Origin: Deefgea piscis
GTDB taxonomy: Bacteria; Pseudomonadota; Gammaproteobacteria; Burkholderiales; Chitinibacteraceae
Assembly: GCF_019665785.1 (NCBI RefSeq)
Contig: NZ_CP081149.1
Coordinates: forward strand, 496,001-560,000
Direction of reading: 5' to 3'
Length of the DNA stretch: 64,000 bases
Shown: in pieces, positions 43,801 to 52,131 of the stretch
Position numbering within the stretch: the first letter of the stretch is position 1
Layout of the letters: each line of letters begins with the position of its first letter
Notes under the pieces: model-generated
What the model was told of the DNA's origin: nothing
The model's input: only the letters and a program-made list of their open reading frames with translations
The model's database searches: none
Position numbers and translations under genes: made by a program

Positions 43801-46579
43801 AGCAGTGACGGCAGGAAGTGACACGGTTGACTCACTCTTATTGGGTACTGATTTTGTTGCTGATTTGTCATCTGAATTAATCGACTCAGATTTACCCTTG
43901 CTTGATTTAATCTTGGCCGAAGATACTCTGCCGGAAACGGAAACGGAAACGGAAACGGAAACGGAAACGGAAACGGAAACGGAAACGGAAACGGAAACGG
44001 AAACGGAAACGGAAACGGAAACGGAAGCGGAAGCGGAAACGGAAACGGAAACGGAAACGGAAACGGAAACAGAAACAGAAACAGAAACAGACACAGACAC
44101 AGACACAGAAGCCGAAGCCGAAGCCGAAGCCGAAGCCGAAGCCGTCAGTCCTGCACCAACCGATGAGCTCATCGAGCCTGAGTTGGATGTATTAACACAA
44201 TTAATGAGCGTACCCGAGGCCTTTGTGGCCACGGATTTATTGGATAATTTGGCGCAAGCCATTGATGCCGATGAGCCGCATACCCCGCTGGCGCAGTTGA
44301 TGTCAGCCGATGATGCGCTCAATGCTGCGCGCGCTGAACTGGACGCGATCTTAGTCGATGAAATCGACGAGCAATTGTTGCCGATTTTCATCGAAGAAGG
44401 CGAAGAGCTGCTACCGCAATTGAGTAATTCACTGCGCTTACTCAATAGTGGTGAAAATACGCCAGCCACCTTGCAGCAATTAAAACGTACATTGCACACG
44501 ATTAAGGGTAGCGCCCGGATGAGTGGCGCAATGCGGATGGGTGAAGCGGCGCATCGGATGGAGTCGCGTCTGGTTGAAGCGACCACAGTGAATGCCGAAT
44601 TACTGGCGCGATTAGATAGCGATTACGATCTGATTCAAGCATTATTTGCTGAGCTTTCACAACCTGTGAAGCGTGAAGAAGGTGCTGTCGTCTCAACTGG
44701 CGCGGTAGCGACCATTCCGAAATTGTTGGCTGCGGCTGAAACCGATAATAAAACGGTGATTCGCGTTAAATCCGAATTGATTGATCAATTGGTCAATCAA
44801 GCCGGTGAAGTGGCGATTTCGCGTACGCGAATTGAAGCTGAAATGTTGATGTTTAAGAGCTCCTTGCTCGATTTAACTGAAAACGTGATGCGCTTACGCA
44901 CTCAGTTGCGCGAGCTTGAAATTCAAGCTGAAACGCAAATGCAAGCGCGGGAAAAAGAAGTGCAAGAAATGCACGCCAGCTTTGATCCTTTAGAGTTTGA
45001 CCGCTTTAGTCGCCTGCAAGAACTCACGCGTTTTATGGCCGAAAGCGTCAATGACGTGGGAACGGTGCAACAAAGTTTATTAAAAAATCTCGATGAATCA
45101 TCTGCCGCATTGCTAGCGCAATCGCGTATGACTAAAGAGCTGCAGCAAAGCTTGATGCGGGTGCGCATGGTGCCATTTGCCAGCGTGTCCGATCGTTTGT
45201 ATCGCTTAACCCGGCAAGCCGGTAAAGACGTCGCTAAAAAGGTCAATTTGGAATTAAGCGGTGGTCGCGTTGAAATCGACCGCGGCGTACTCGATAAAAT
45301 GATTTCGCCGTTTGAGCACATGCTGCGCAATGCGATTGGTCATGGTTTAGAGTCGACGGAAGAGCGTTTGGCGCTAGGTAAGAGTGAGTTTGGCGAGATT
45401 AATATTGAAGTTCGCCAAGAAGGCAATGAGTTGGTTCTGGTGCTCAAAGACGACGGTCGTGGTTTGGACTTAGTGAGTATCCAGCAAAAAGCCATTGCTT
45501 TAGGCCTGATCAGTGCCGATCAAGTCGTCTCTGAAAATGATCTCTGCCAGCTGATTTTTGAACCGGGTTTCTCCACTGCGGCCACGGTAACGGCGATTTC
45601 AGGCCGAGGCATTGGCATGGACGTGGTCAAAAATGAAGTTAGTAATTTGGGCGGCAAGATTGATGTGTCAACCCAAGCTGGGCAAGGCACGACATTTGTC
45701 ATTCACTTGCCATTGACTTTGGCTGTGGCCCAAGTGCTGTTGGTGAAAGCGGGCGAGCGCTTGATTGCGATTCCATCAGTGATGGTTGAGCAAGTGCAAG
45801 AATTGAAAGCGCCAGCCTTGGCGCGGATTTACGATAATCGTGAGCAAGAATGGATGGGGCAGCGTTATCGCTTTGCCTATTTGCCGCGCTTATTGGGCGA
45901 CAGCAAGTCCATCCCAGAGCAAAAACGGTATTCGACCGTGGTGTTATTGCGCTCAGGCGCCGAGCGCATTGCCATCCATGTGGATCAATTAGTTAAAAAC
46001 CAAGAGGTGGTGGTTAAACCAATTGGGCCGCAATTGGCGCGGATTCCGGGCGTGGTGGGTGCAACGGTGCTCGGTACCGGTGAAATTGTGATGATTATGA
46101 ATCCGCTGGCCTTGCAAGCTCAGGCGGCGCATATTCAGGCGCAACAAGCGAGTGAGCGCTTGCAGCATCAAGCGCAGCCAACGATGCCCGAGCAGCTCTC
46201 GACTGCACCGGTGGTGATGGTGGTCGATGATTCGCTCACGGTGCGTAAAATCACTGGGCGCTTATTGTCGCGTGAAGGTTTCCAAGTGGTGACGGCCAAA
46301 GATGGTGTGGATGCCTTACAGCAATTACACGATGTGAAGCCGGCGGTGATGTTGGTGGATATTGAAATGCCAAGAATGGATGGTTTTGAGTTAACGCGCA
46401 ATGTGCGTGTGGCAGACGATACCAAGCATATTCCAATCATCATGATTACCTCGCGTACCGCTGAAAAGCATAAAAAATATGCGTATGAGCTGGGGGTCAA
46501 TGCCTATCTTGGTAAGCCGTATCAAGAGGATGAATTGCTCGGCTTGATTCGCAATTTTGTTAGCGCAGCAGCGCAATAA
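40886..46579 (+). CDS. chpA: ChpA/PilL-type hybrid CheA kinase with multiple Hpt domains
   Basis: The 1897-residue kinase of the twitching Chp system starts with an Hpt-like domain (HLHQAYGALDLVELT, near residue 50), then an FimL-like region. It has a canonical Hpt at HTLKGSGRM (His636), a degenerate one at AAHTLGGIASTAG (near residue 795) and another canonical one at HTIKGSARM (His1204). A low-complexity Glu-Thr/Glu-Ala tract lies at residues 1017-1086. The CheA dimerisation and ATPase domains follow (MLRNAIGHGLE, DDGRGLD, SGRGIGMDVV). A CheW-like domain and a C-terminal receiver (VVMVVDDSLTV, LVDIEMPRMDG) complete it. It is shorter than the 2472-residue P. aeruginosa ChpA, having fewer Hpt units. 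Confidence 0.93.
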   Translation: MSVHTEFDKGSLLWVKAEIDSTLARASDALEQYRSNKDTAVLKHAKTHLHQAYGALDLVELTGLARFCDEVEQVLLVLEQGEHDEIGLPLVLRAIEEIGQYLNRLTIGMPNIPLALLPTFRELAQLRGASASGAELFFPQFVLSMPPGLPQKHATAIEMSSIVKQQRSRYERALLRWVKGQKEVGPVMAASLAELAKYQTTTLPRHFWWAAAAVVDGLSSNRAELDLDPQQVVLRLNLQIRRLAEGSSKVAERLFRDILYLLPQLDCDSALAHRLAQSFALADLFPNAQTIMSPESMAAEQLARTLRDDLTIAKESWARVAAGQLDKASTVKNLLQQLAQKSSQLQIHGLDALWQGLLPAVMQAQLSQDLALEIATGLLLADNALAIYPSQADDFIEQVDALLLRLLDPSAVNELPHLDEISREAQDRLLLSHLAIEMHSNLQGIEEILDGFFRDPSERQTLNDIEPMLRQVQGALMMLDRQTAVELSHECLQRIIQHANHDANPELHQLEELAEALSALGFYVDDLAQERDDEAALLPLLLRLTGRTAAPAEVDERIALEAEPELATSEQPLPTAAPASIEVALPTSEAAMDAELLEVYLEEAIEVLAAIEIQQALLHHNPHDREAFTTMRRSFHTLKGSGRMVGLYQLGEVAWSIEQLLNKWLQLDKPASQRLLSLLDFTHQAFVDWVDQLQKTGVVAVESAAIEAEALALRHEADLPETAQESLPEKAIEVDIAPAADIQIGQVSVSATLFAIFCEEARKYLVALSHGVEVLAESGAVESQFVLAAHTLGGIASTAGFRPQGELAYALEHALQNGAQINREQVPLFADAVQTLNGMMQDIFAEQAPCTAADLIARLVALHAIADEIELSDDSDTLELDAIGDEIPLALDTSTEPIAAPQLDALLSDAVSSTEVPLLDLPELELTWDADPLEQPAALEPIDEPVTLDLPELADHSAEPALLDLAPAAADSAVTAGSDTVDSLLLGTDFVADLSSELIDSDLPLLDLILAEDTLPETETETETETETETETETETETETETETETEAEAETETETETETETETETETDTDTDTEAEAEAEAEAEAVSPAPTDELIEPELDVLTQLMSVPEAFVATDLLDNLAQAIDADEPHTPLAQLMSADDALNAARAELDAILVDEIDEQLLPIFIEEGEELLPQLSNSLRLLNSGENTPATLQQLKRTLHTIKGSARMSGAMRMGEAAHRMESRLVEATTVNAELLARLDSDYDLIQALFAELSQPVKREEGAVVSTGAVATIPKLLAAAETDNKTVIRVKSELIDQLVNQAGEVAISRTRIEAEMLMFKSSLLDLTENVMRLRTQLRELEIQAETQMQAREKEVQEMHASFDPLEFDRFSRLQELTRFMAESVNDVGTVQQSLLKNLDESSAALLAQSRMTKELQQSLMRVRMVPFASVSDRLYRLTRQAGKDVAKKVNLELSGGRVEIDRGVLDKMISPFEHMLRNAIGHGLESTEERLALGKSEFGEINIEVRQEGNELVLVLKDDGRGLDLVSIQQKAIALGLISADQVVSENDLCQLIFEPGFSTAATVTAISGRGIGMDVVKNEVSNLGGKIDVSTQAGQGTTFVIHLPLTLAVAQVLLVKAGERLIAIPSVMVEQVQELKAPALARIYDNREQEWMGQRYRFAYLPRLLGDSKSIPEQKRYSTVVLLRSGAERIAIHVDQLVKNQEVVVKPIGPQLARIPGVVGATVLGTGEIVMIMNPLALQAQAAHIQAQQASERLQHQAQPTMPEQLSTAPVVMVVDDSLTVRKITGRLLSREGFQVVTAKDGVDALQQLHDVKPAVMLVDIEMPRMDGFELTRNVRVADDTKHIPIIMITSRTAEKHKKYAYELGVNAYLGKPYQEDELLGLIRNFVSAAAQ
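43934..44143 (+). repeat. In-frame hexanucleotide repeat in chpA
   Basis: About 35 hexamers, mostly GGAAAC and its variants ACAGAA, ACAGAC and GAAGCC, encode alternating Glu-Thr, Asp-Thr and Glu-Ala over about 70 residues. Because the unit is six bases, copy-number changes lengthen or shorten the linker without frameshift. The opposite strand has a Ser-Val repeat frame that is only a shadow. Confidence 0.92.
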
Positions 46580-46597
46580 GCGCGGCTGTTGCAGCAA

Positions 46598-46625
46598 TAA
46601 AAAAAGCCCGTGAGGGCTTTTTTTA
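46598..46625 (+). terminator. Terminator after chpA
   Basis: AAAAGCCC and GGGCTTTT pair around GTGA, with eight T residues rightward and an A run on the left, so it may serve both chpA and the convergent gene at 46665. Confidence 0.85.
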
Positions 46626-46664
46626 TTGGCTTGAATTTACCGCACTTTGAAAAGTCTGTCGCCA

Positions 46665-47438
46665 TTACATGCTACTGCGTAAATCAATTAATACTTGATC
46701 AGCAGCGTTAATGCGGATTAAGCCAAGGCGTGGATATTCCAAATCAATAATCACGTACACCGTAAGCGACATCACGGCAGCAAACGACACAGTATGCAGC
46801 CAGCGGCGATGTTTATTGCTCGACATATCAAATCCCACCAGTAACGCACTAACGAGTGCTAATAGGGGCAGCAGTAGAAAAACAATGAGCGGGGGATGAT
46901 TATCGAGTGCCACCGCTCGAGTGGTGGTGATGTCAAACATGGCATTGAGTGCATCGGGCAAAATTAAATCTAAATTAGGACGTGCATCGGCTAAGTCATA
47001 GCTGGCATTGGCGCTTTGCCAGATTTGCTGTTGCAATGCCGCCGTTTGGGCATGGGCTTGCTGCGTTGCGATATGGTTTTCGTTGCGGCTATAGCTGGAA
47101 ATTCGTACGTCGACATAGTGTTTAAATAACGATTTGAGTTCAACTTGGGCGCGACTAGGCAGTAAATCAAGGCGTAAATAAGCCGTGCCAATGGCATTGG
47201 CTTCGGTGGCGATCAGCTGGCGATGGGCTTCAAAGCGCGTGGCGGCACCCGAAAAAGAAAACGCCAAGATCAAACCCAATAAGGCAAAAATGGCGCTTTC
47301 AGAAGCGCCAAATCCCTTGGGCATACCAGGTTCTTTGCGCAATTGCGCGATACCCATTCGCCGACCGATCTCAACACAGAGCAGCATTCCCAAAAATAAG
47401 CTCAAGGCCAAAGCACTTGCGATCAATTGTAGGTACAT
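46665..47438 (-). CDS. DUF4239-like membrane protein
   Basis: The 257-residue protein has hydrophobic helices at about residues 2-24, 47-65, 183-205 and 212-235. Conserved stretches are FGASESAIFALLGLILAFSF followed by EANAIGTAYLRLDLLP. This is the bestrophin-like DUF4239 layout: two N-terminal helices, a helical cytoplasmic middle and two C-terminal helices. Ion-channel function is possible but unproven. A GGGTATAT-type palindrome lies just upstream. Confidence 0.7.
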   Translation of the reverse strand: MYLQLIASALALSLFLGMLLCVEIGRRMGIAQLRKEPGMPKGFGASESAIFALLGLILAFSFSGAATRFEAHRQLIATEANAIGTAYLRLDLLPSRAQVELKSLFKHYVDVRISSYSRNENHIATQQAHAQTAALQQQIWQSANASYDLADARPNLDLILPDALNAMFDITTTRAVALDNHPPLIVFLLLPLLALVSALLVGFDMSSNKHRRWLHTVSFAAVMSLTVYVIIDLEYPRLGLIRINAADQVLIDLRSSM

Positions 47439-47461
47439 GCTGAGTCTCCATGAATCTAATA

Positions 47462-47511
47462 GGGTATATGGCTACATGCTTTGCTCAGTATTTCTTATCG
47501 TCATATACCAT
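47462..47511. repeat. GGGTATATG/CATATACC palindrome, copy near 47.5 kb
   Basis: GGGTATATGG and TCATATACCA are inverted around about 32 nt. It lies between two leftward genes and ends next to the stop of the orphan gene at 47511. Arms are less perfect than in the other copies. Confidence 0.5.
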
Positions 47512-47777
47512 TATTGATAGTCGGGTAAGCCATAAGCGGTGAGGATGAAGTCAAAGCGGTTGCTGTCCATTGTTTCGGCAACAAAGGCTTGGATTTTCTC
47601 AATTCTTGGCGCATCGAGCAGATACGATAATTTCATCTCTGGGTCGGGCTGATCTTGCTCGGCGGCAAATAGCTCAAATAAAAATGCAACTGGTACGGTT
47701 TCGGCGATGGCCAAATGGCCAATAAAAGCGCCTTCCATGCCTTTTTCCCAAACTTCGATGGCACGAACTAATTTCAT
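47511..47777 (-). CDS. Small orphan protein behind cobS
   Basis: The 88-residue product from the ATG at 47777 starts MKLVRAIEVWEKGMEGAFIG and ends ILTAYGLPDYQ. It is acidic, without signal peptide or membrane helices, and matches no family I recognise. It is 23 bp downstream of cobS on the same strand and is probably the last gene of the cobT-cobC-cobS transcript; whether it takes part in cobalamin synthesis is unknown. Confidence 0.65.
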   Translation of the reverse strand: MKLVRAIEVWEKGMEGAFIGHLAIAETVPVAFLFELFAAEQDQPDPEMKLSYLLDAPRIEKIQAFVAETMDSNRFDFILTAYGLPDYQ

Positions 47778-47800
47778 AATGCGGTCTCTTAAGGGGCTGA

Positions 47801-48544
47801 TTAGTGGCCGATTATACCTGCGCTCAGTACGGCAATCAGGAGTAATCCGCTTTCGCAAATTTCAATGCCTGCGCCCAAGCAATCCCCCGTCACGCCGCCC
47901 AGTTTGGCTTTCAGCCATTGGCGGTAGGCCAGTAGCACCAAGGGTGCAAGCAGTAGTGCTGGGTTAAATACTGCGGCACCAATCAGTAGTGCTAACCACC
48001 AAAATAGAGCTAAGAGCCGCTGGTTTTGCCAAGCAAATTGTTCGGCCATGCCAGGCGCTAACGCCGGTAGCGTTTGCCAACAAAATACGCCGCTGCGCGC
48101 CCAAGCCGGAATCAAAATTAGCGCCGCCCATTGTTGCTGGCGAATCAGTAACATCAGCAAGATGAGTTTTAGCAAGCACTGCATGATCAGCGAGAGAACG
48201 CCAAAGCTACCCAGATGCGGATCTTTCAGCACTGCTAAAAATCGCGCCGGATCACGATGCGCTGCGCCTAAACCATCGGCCATATCGGCGAGGCCATCCA
48301 GATGCAATCCGCCGGTAATCCACACCCAGATCAGTAAACCGCAGATGGCCGCCAACCAAGGATCAACCAGCGCGCTGAAGTACACCGCAGCCAATAAAAA
48401 CGCGCCAATCAGCGCCCCAACCGCTGGAAACCAAGCGACGGCTTGCGCCAGTAATTTGGGGTCAAAATTGGGGATGGTGGGCGTTGGAATTCGGCTTAAA
48501 AATTGCACCGCTAATACCGGAATTCGCCAGTCAAAGCGCCACAT
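47801..48544 (-). CDS. cobS: Adenosylcobinamide-GDP ribazoletransferase
   Basis: This membrane enzyme joins alpha-ribazole to adenosylcobinamide-GDP in the late cobalamin pathway. The 247-residue protein has FLSRIPTP near the N-terminus, the signature GGLHLDGLADMADGLGAAHRD-type stretch (acidic metal-binding, about residues 82-102), and C-terminal LGGVTGDCLGAGIEI. Several hydrophobic helices are visible. Start at 48544, overlapping cobC's stop by one base. Confidence 0.93.
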   Translation of the reverse strand: MWRFDWRIPVLAVQFLSRIPTPTIPNFDPKLLAQAVAWFPAVGALIGAFLLAAVYFSALVDPWLAAICGLLIWVWITGGLHLDGLADMADGLGAAHRDPARFLAVLKDPHLGSFGVLSLIMQCLLKLILLMLLIRQQQWAALILIPAWARSGVFCWQTLPALAPGMAEQFAWQNQRLLALFWWLALLIGAAVFNPALLLAPLVLLAYRQWLKAKLGGVTGDCLGAGIEICESGLLLIAVLSAGIIGH

Positions 48545-49155
48545 TAGCGCGCGTCCGGCAAATGATTTTGGATGCCTAAAATCATAGGCGGCCAGTCTTG
48601 ATCCCACCACAGCGTAATGCAGCCCGCAGGTGCTAGCCAAAATTGGCTATGCCTTGCTGCAGGTAAACCCAGCGCGTTAAGTAAAATCGCTTTGATCGTG
48701 CCTTGATGGGCAATTAAAACCCGGTGCTCAGCATCGCCGCTAGCAATCCACTTATCTAGCGCGGTTTGCACCCGTAGGCTAAACGCATCCCACGTCTCGC
48801 CATCGGGTAAAGGGTGGGCGGCGGGATCGTTTTGCCATGCATCCCAAGCGGCGTGTTCTGCTGTGCTCCAATCGGCTTTGGCTTTGCCGTCGATGCTGCC
48901 CAAATTCATTTCGTCAAACCCACGCTCTAAATGCAGCGCGATGCCGAGTGACATCGCGGCGTCAAGGGCAAAATCCGCTGCGCGGGCCAAGGTTGAGCTG
49001 GCAATCGCATCGACCGGATGGGCGGACAGCTCAGTCCAGCGCGCAGCTAATTGCTCACGCCCTAAGATGGAGAGCGCAGGATTGCTATGGCCAAAGATCG
49101 CCTGCTCGGCCCCGTCGGCTACGCCATGACGAATCAGCGTGAGTCGAAAAGCCAT
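48544..49155 (-). CDS. cobC: Alpha-ribazole phosphatase / histidine phosphatase (CobC-like)
   Basis: The 203-residue protein has the catalytic LIRHG motif (His9) and the second His in VLIAHQGTIKAIL. It belongs to the phosphoglycerate-mutase-like superfamily. Its position between cobT and cobS, overlapping both by one base, supports removal of the phosphate from alpha-ribazole phosphate. By sequence alone it would be only a histidine phosphatase. Confidence 0.87.
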   Translation of the reverse strand: MAFRLTLIRHGVADGAEQAIFGHSNPALSILGREQLAARWTELSAHPVDAIASSTLARAADFALDAAMSLGIALHLERGFDEMNLGSIDGKAKADWSTAEHAAWDAWQNDPAAHPLPDGETWDAFSLRVQTALDKWIASGDAEHRVLIAHQGTIKAILLNALGLPAARHSQFWLAPAGCITLWWDQDWPPMILGIQNHLPDAR

Positions 49156-50198
49156 TACATTGCTCCAGCGGCAACACCGGCCTCAGCAAAGGTGGCCATT
49201 TCGCGGTGTAGAGTGAGCGCCGACTGCAAGATGGGTAGGGCCAAAGCCGCACCACTGCCTTCGCCTAAACGCAGGCCAAAATCGAGTAGCGGTGTTAAGT
49301 TCAGCGCTGCCAGCGCTGCGCGGTGGCCTTGCTCTTGCGAAACATGGCTGGCTAATAGCCAATCGGCAACTTCGGGCTTGGCCTTGACGGCGACTAAAGC
49401 GGCAGCGGTGGTGATAAAACCATCGAGTAAAATCGGCACCCCAGCTTCAGCGGCGGCGGTGTAATAACCAGCGAGTGCCGCGATTTCTAAACCACCAACT
49501 TCACGCAACCAATCGAGTGGGCTTTGCGCGCCTGCTGCTTTGGCGCGTGCCAATGCGTCGTTAACGACTTGAATTTTATGCTGGCGAGCCGATTGCTCAA
49601 TGCCGGTACCTAGGCCAACAATTTCATCTGCTTTATGATCAGTAAGTGCGCAAATCAAGGCGGCGGCGGCGGTGGTATTGGCAATGCCCATTTCGCCACC
49701 GATTAATAAATTTTTGCCATTTTCAATGGCATGAATGGCACTGCCAGCGCCGATTTGCCAGGCTTTTTGGCACTGAGCTTGGCTCATCGCCGCCGTGACG
49801 CGTAAATTGGCCGTGCCAGCACACACTGGGCTGCGAAACAGCTTGCCTTGGCTATTGATCGGATTGGGGTAATCATTTTTGACGCCAACATCAATCACAT
49901 TGAGCGAGGCTTGATTTTCTCGTGCCAAAACGCTGATGGCGGCGCCACCATTCATAAAATTGACGACCATTTGCGCTGTGACTTCGGCTGGAAAGGCCGA
50001 AACGCCTTCGATGGCCACACCATGATCGGCAGCAAAAATGCAAATTGCAGCTTGTAGGCGTTTAGGAATGCTTTGTGCGGTGCGGCCAGCAAACCAGATC
50101 GCGATGTCTTCTAGGCGGCCCAAGCTACCGAGCGGTTTAGTGAGTTGGCTTTGTCTGGCTTGTGCAGCGAGGGCGATGTCGTGGGCGATGGCTTTCAT
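49155..50198 (-). CDS. cobT: Nicotinate-nucleotide-dimethylbenzimidazole phosphoribosyltransferase
   Basis: CobT makes alpha-ribazole phosphate from dimethylbenzimidazole and NaMN. The 347-residue product shows QLTKPLGSLGRLEDIA, FAADHGVAIEGVSAFP and the catalytic GGEMGIANTTAAAAL region. The C-terminus has LRLGEGSGAALA. The start at 50198 gives the usual length. An in-frame extension to 50333 adds 45 residues without family similarity. It is first in cobT-cobC-cobS. No cobalamin riboswitch box was found upstream. Confidence 0.94.
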   Translation of the reverse strand: MKAIAHDIALAAQARQSQLTKPLGSLGRLEDIAIWFAGRTAQSIPKRLQAAICIFAADHGVAIEGVSAFPAEVTAQMVVNFMNGGAAISVLARENQASLNVIDVGVKNDYPNPINSQGKLFRSPVCAGTANLRVTAAMSQAQCQKAWQIGAGSAIHAIENGKNLLIGGEMGIANTTAAAALICALTDHKADEIVGLGTGIEQSARQHKIQVVNDALARAKAAGAQSPLDWLREVGGLEIAALAGYYTAAAEAGVPILLDGFITTAAALVAVKAKPEVADWLLASHVSQEQGHRAALAALNLTPLLDFGLRLGEGSGAALALPILQSALTLHREMATFAEAGVAAGAM

Positions 50199-50347
50199 TG
50201 CGTGATCCAATACAAGATCGCCTGACTTTAACGGCTCGTTCAAGACTGAGCAAGTTTGTTGATTAAGGTTTTTGTACTTGTGCTTGCAGGTGGCGTGGCA
50301 AAATGCGAATAAATGTTTTAATACGGCATTCATTGATGACGTATGAA

Positions 50348-50965
50348 TCAGACCTTCGGGATTACAGGGATTGAGGCGGGGAAGGCTTCAATTCGATCTA
50401 CGCCCATTTTTTTAGCGGTTTGCAGTGCCGAATCGGCAGCGACTAAAATGTCTTCGAAGGTTTCGGTTTCCATATCTAGCGCCGCAAGCCCGATGGTGAT
50501 CGAAATATAAAATTCGCTTTGATTCGGTAAGGTGATGGGGATTTGTTTGACCTTGCTGCGTAATCGTTCGGCCACCACCATCGCGCCTTTGTAATCGGTA
50601 TCGGGCAGCACTAAAGCGATTTCTTCGCCAGAGTAGCGGCCGACTAAATCAAAGTCTCGCACTGATTTTAGCGCACACTCGGCCAAGCGTTTTAGCGCTA
50701 AATCACCGGCGTGTAAGCCGTGGTTGGCATTGATTTCTGCGCAATGATCCATGTCGGCGATTAAAACGGCCATTTTGCTTTGGCTACGCTGGGCACGATT
50801 GACTTCGCGCGCTGATAGCGTAAATAAATGGGGGCGTTGATATAATCCGGTCAATGCATCGCGTAATTGTTGTTCTGATAATCGTTGGCGTAATTGGCGA
50901 ACTTTATTGGCCTGAAGTAATAGACCGACCGCCAATCCGGTACATAAGGCAATTAAAAGAGACAT
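50348..50965 (-). CDS. Membrane-anchored GGDEF protein with SGEE variant signature
   Basis: The 205-residue product from the ATG at 50965 starts with one transmembrane helix (SLLIALCTGLAVGLLL), a short coiled linker and a GGDEF domain beginning LRDALTGLYQRPHL. The active-site loop is RYSGEEIALVL, with Ser in place of the first Gly and Ile in place of Phe. The metal-binding Asp in IADMDHCAEIN is retained. Variants with Ser at the first position can be active, so it may still make cyclic di-GMP, but this needs an assay. No EAL or sensor domain is present. Confidence 0.85.
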   Translation of the reverse strand: MSLLIALCTGLAVGLLLQANKVRQLRQRLSEQQLRDALTGLYQRPHLFTLSAREVNRAQRSQSKMAVLIADMDHCAEINANHGLHAGDLALKRLAECALKSVRDFDLVGRYSGEEIALVLPDTDYKGAMVVAERLRSKVKQIPITLPNQSEFYISITIGLAALDMETETFEDILVAADSALQTAKKMGVDRIEAFPASIPVIPKV

Positions 50966-51156
50966 GGCATTAAACCTTAAGTCGGTAAGCAAAAAGGGTC
51001 AAATTACGACGTCGTGTCTCACTGCTGCGTTGTGTTGATCAATTACGCAATAAACATGTTAATCCTTATGACACGCTGACGTTTTTTGATATTAGACCTT
51101 TTTAGATGAAGGGCTAGTGCTGCTTTGTTCACAAAGCTGGATTTGTCCGTCCCTGT

Positions 51157-51162
51157 TAGAAT
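51157..51162 (+). promoter_or_regulatory. Candidate -10 box just before waaC
   Basis: TAGAAT lies seven bases before the waaC ATG, and no Shine-Dalgarno is seen, so the transcript could begin at or near the start codon. The -35 region at 17 bp is weak. Confidence 0.3.
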
Positions 51163-51168
51163 ATAACA

Positions 51169-52131
51169 ATGCAAAAAATACTCATTGTTCGCCTTTCGTC
51201 GATGGGCGACGTAATTCATCAATTGCCAGCGATTACCGACTTGCTGCGCGCATACCCCGATGCTGTGATCGATTGGGTGGTCGAAGAAGGCTTTGCTGAG
51301 CTGCCACGGTTACATCCAGCGATTCGGCGGGTCATTCCGGTGGCGCTACGGCGTTGGCGTAAATCACCAATGGCGGCAGCAACAAGGGCCGAATGGGCGC
51401 AATTCAAATCAGAAATCCATGCTTGTCGTTACGACTTGGTGCTGGATGCGCAAGGCTTAATTAAAAGCGCAGCGATTGCGCGTTTAGCTTGTGGTCCGGT
51501 AGCGGGTTTTGATCGACATTCTTGCCGCGAGCCTTGGGCGAGCTTGGCATATCAGCGTCGTTATTCGGTACCTAAAAATCTACATGCGATTGAACGCAAC
51601 CGACGCTTAACCGCTGCTGCCAATGGTTATGCCTTGCAAGGTGAGCTCGACTACGGCTTAAAAGTGCCATTGCAAGATTTGCCATGGCTAGGGCGCTCGC
51701 CGTATGCCGTGCTGTTGACTGCTACCAGCCGCGAAGACAAAGAATGGCCAGAAAGCCATTGGATTGCGCTGGCGCAGCGCTGTATTGCTGCGGGCTTGCG
51801 TCCGGTCTTTCCTTGGGGCAGTCCCCGAGAAAAACAGCGGGCCGAGCGCTTAGCTGCGGCGTTGCCGCTGGCGTTGGTGCCGCCTAAGCTCAGCTTAACC
51901 GATGCAGCGGTGATGCTAGCGGGTAGCCGAGTGGTGGTGGGGGTTGATACTGGTTTGGCGCATTTGGCTGCGGCGGTGGCAGTGCCGGTGGTGGCGATCT
52001 TTTGTGCTTCGGAGCCGGCGTTAACCGGCGTAAAAGCGGCGACGTTTGCGCTCAATTTAGGTGGCAATGGTACGCCGCCGACGGTGGATCAAGTCTGGGA
52101 AGCTACGTCGGCCGGTGGGCGTTTACCGTGA
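51169..52131 (+). CDS. waaC: LPS heptosyltransferase I
   Basis: This GT9 glycosyltransferase adds the first heptose to Kdo in LPS inner core. The 320-residue protein starts with the family N-terminus KILIVRLSSMGDVIHQLP. It has LDAQGLIKSA near residue 90, GFDRHSCREP, and the donor-site VVGVDTGLAHLAAAV near residue 260. Start at 51169; no clear SD. Its stop overlaps waaA's GTG by four bases. Confidence 0.95.
   Translation: MQKILIVRLSSMGDVIHQLPAITDLLRAYPDAVIDWVVEEGFAELPRLHPAIRRVIPVALRRWRKSPMAAATRAEWAQFKSEIHACRYDLVLDAQGLIKSAAIARLACGPVAGFDRHSCREPWASLAYQRRYSVPKNLHAIERNRRLTAAANGYALQGELDYGLKVPLQDLPWLGRSPYAVLLTATSREDKEWPESHWIALAQRCIAAGLRPVFPWGSPREKQRAERLAAALPLALVPPKLSLTDAAVMLAGSRVVVGVDTGLAHLAAAVAVPVVAIFCASEPALTGVKAATFALNLGGNGTPPTVDQVWEATSAGGRLP

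Noticed and set aside
43750..44586. Leftward frame of 278 codons rich in Ser-Val repeats
   Set aside because: It is the antisense reading of the hexamer array and flanking chpA sequence.
47778..47858. Longer start for the orphan gene behind cobS
   Set aside because: It would overlap the cobS coding sequence by over 50 bp, and the extra residues look like an antisense or out-of-frame artefact.
50199..50333. N-terminal extension of CobT and a possible cobalamin riboswitch upstream
   Set aside because: The extra 45 residues have no CobT similarity, and I could not find a B12-box-like motif or consistent stems in this region.
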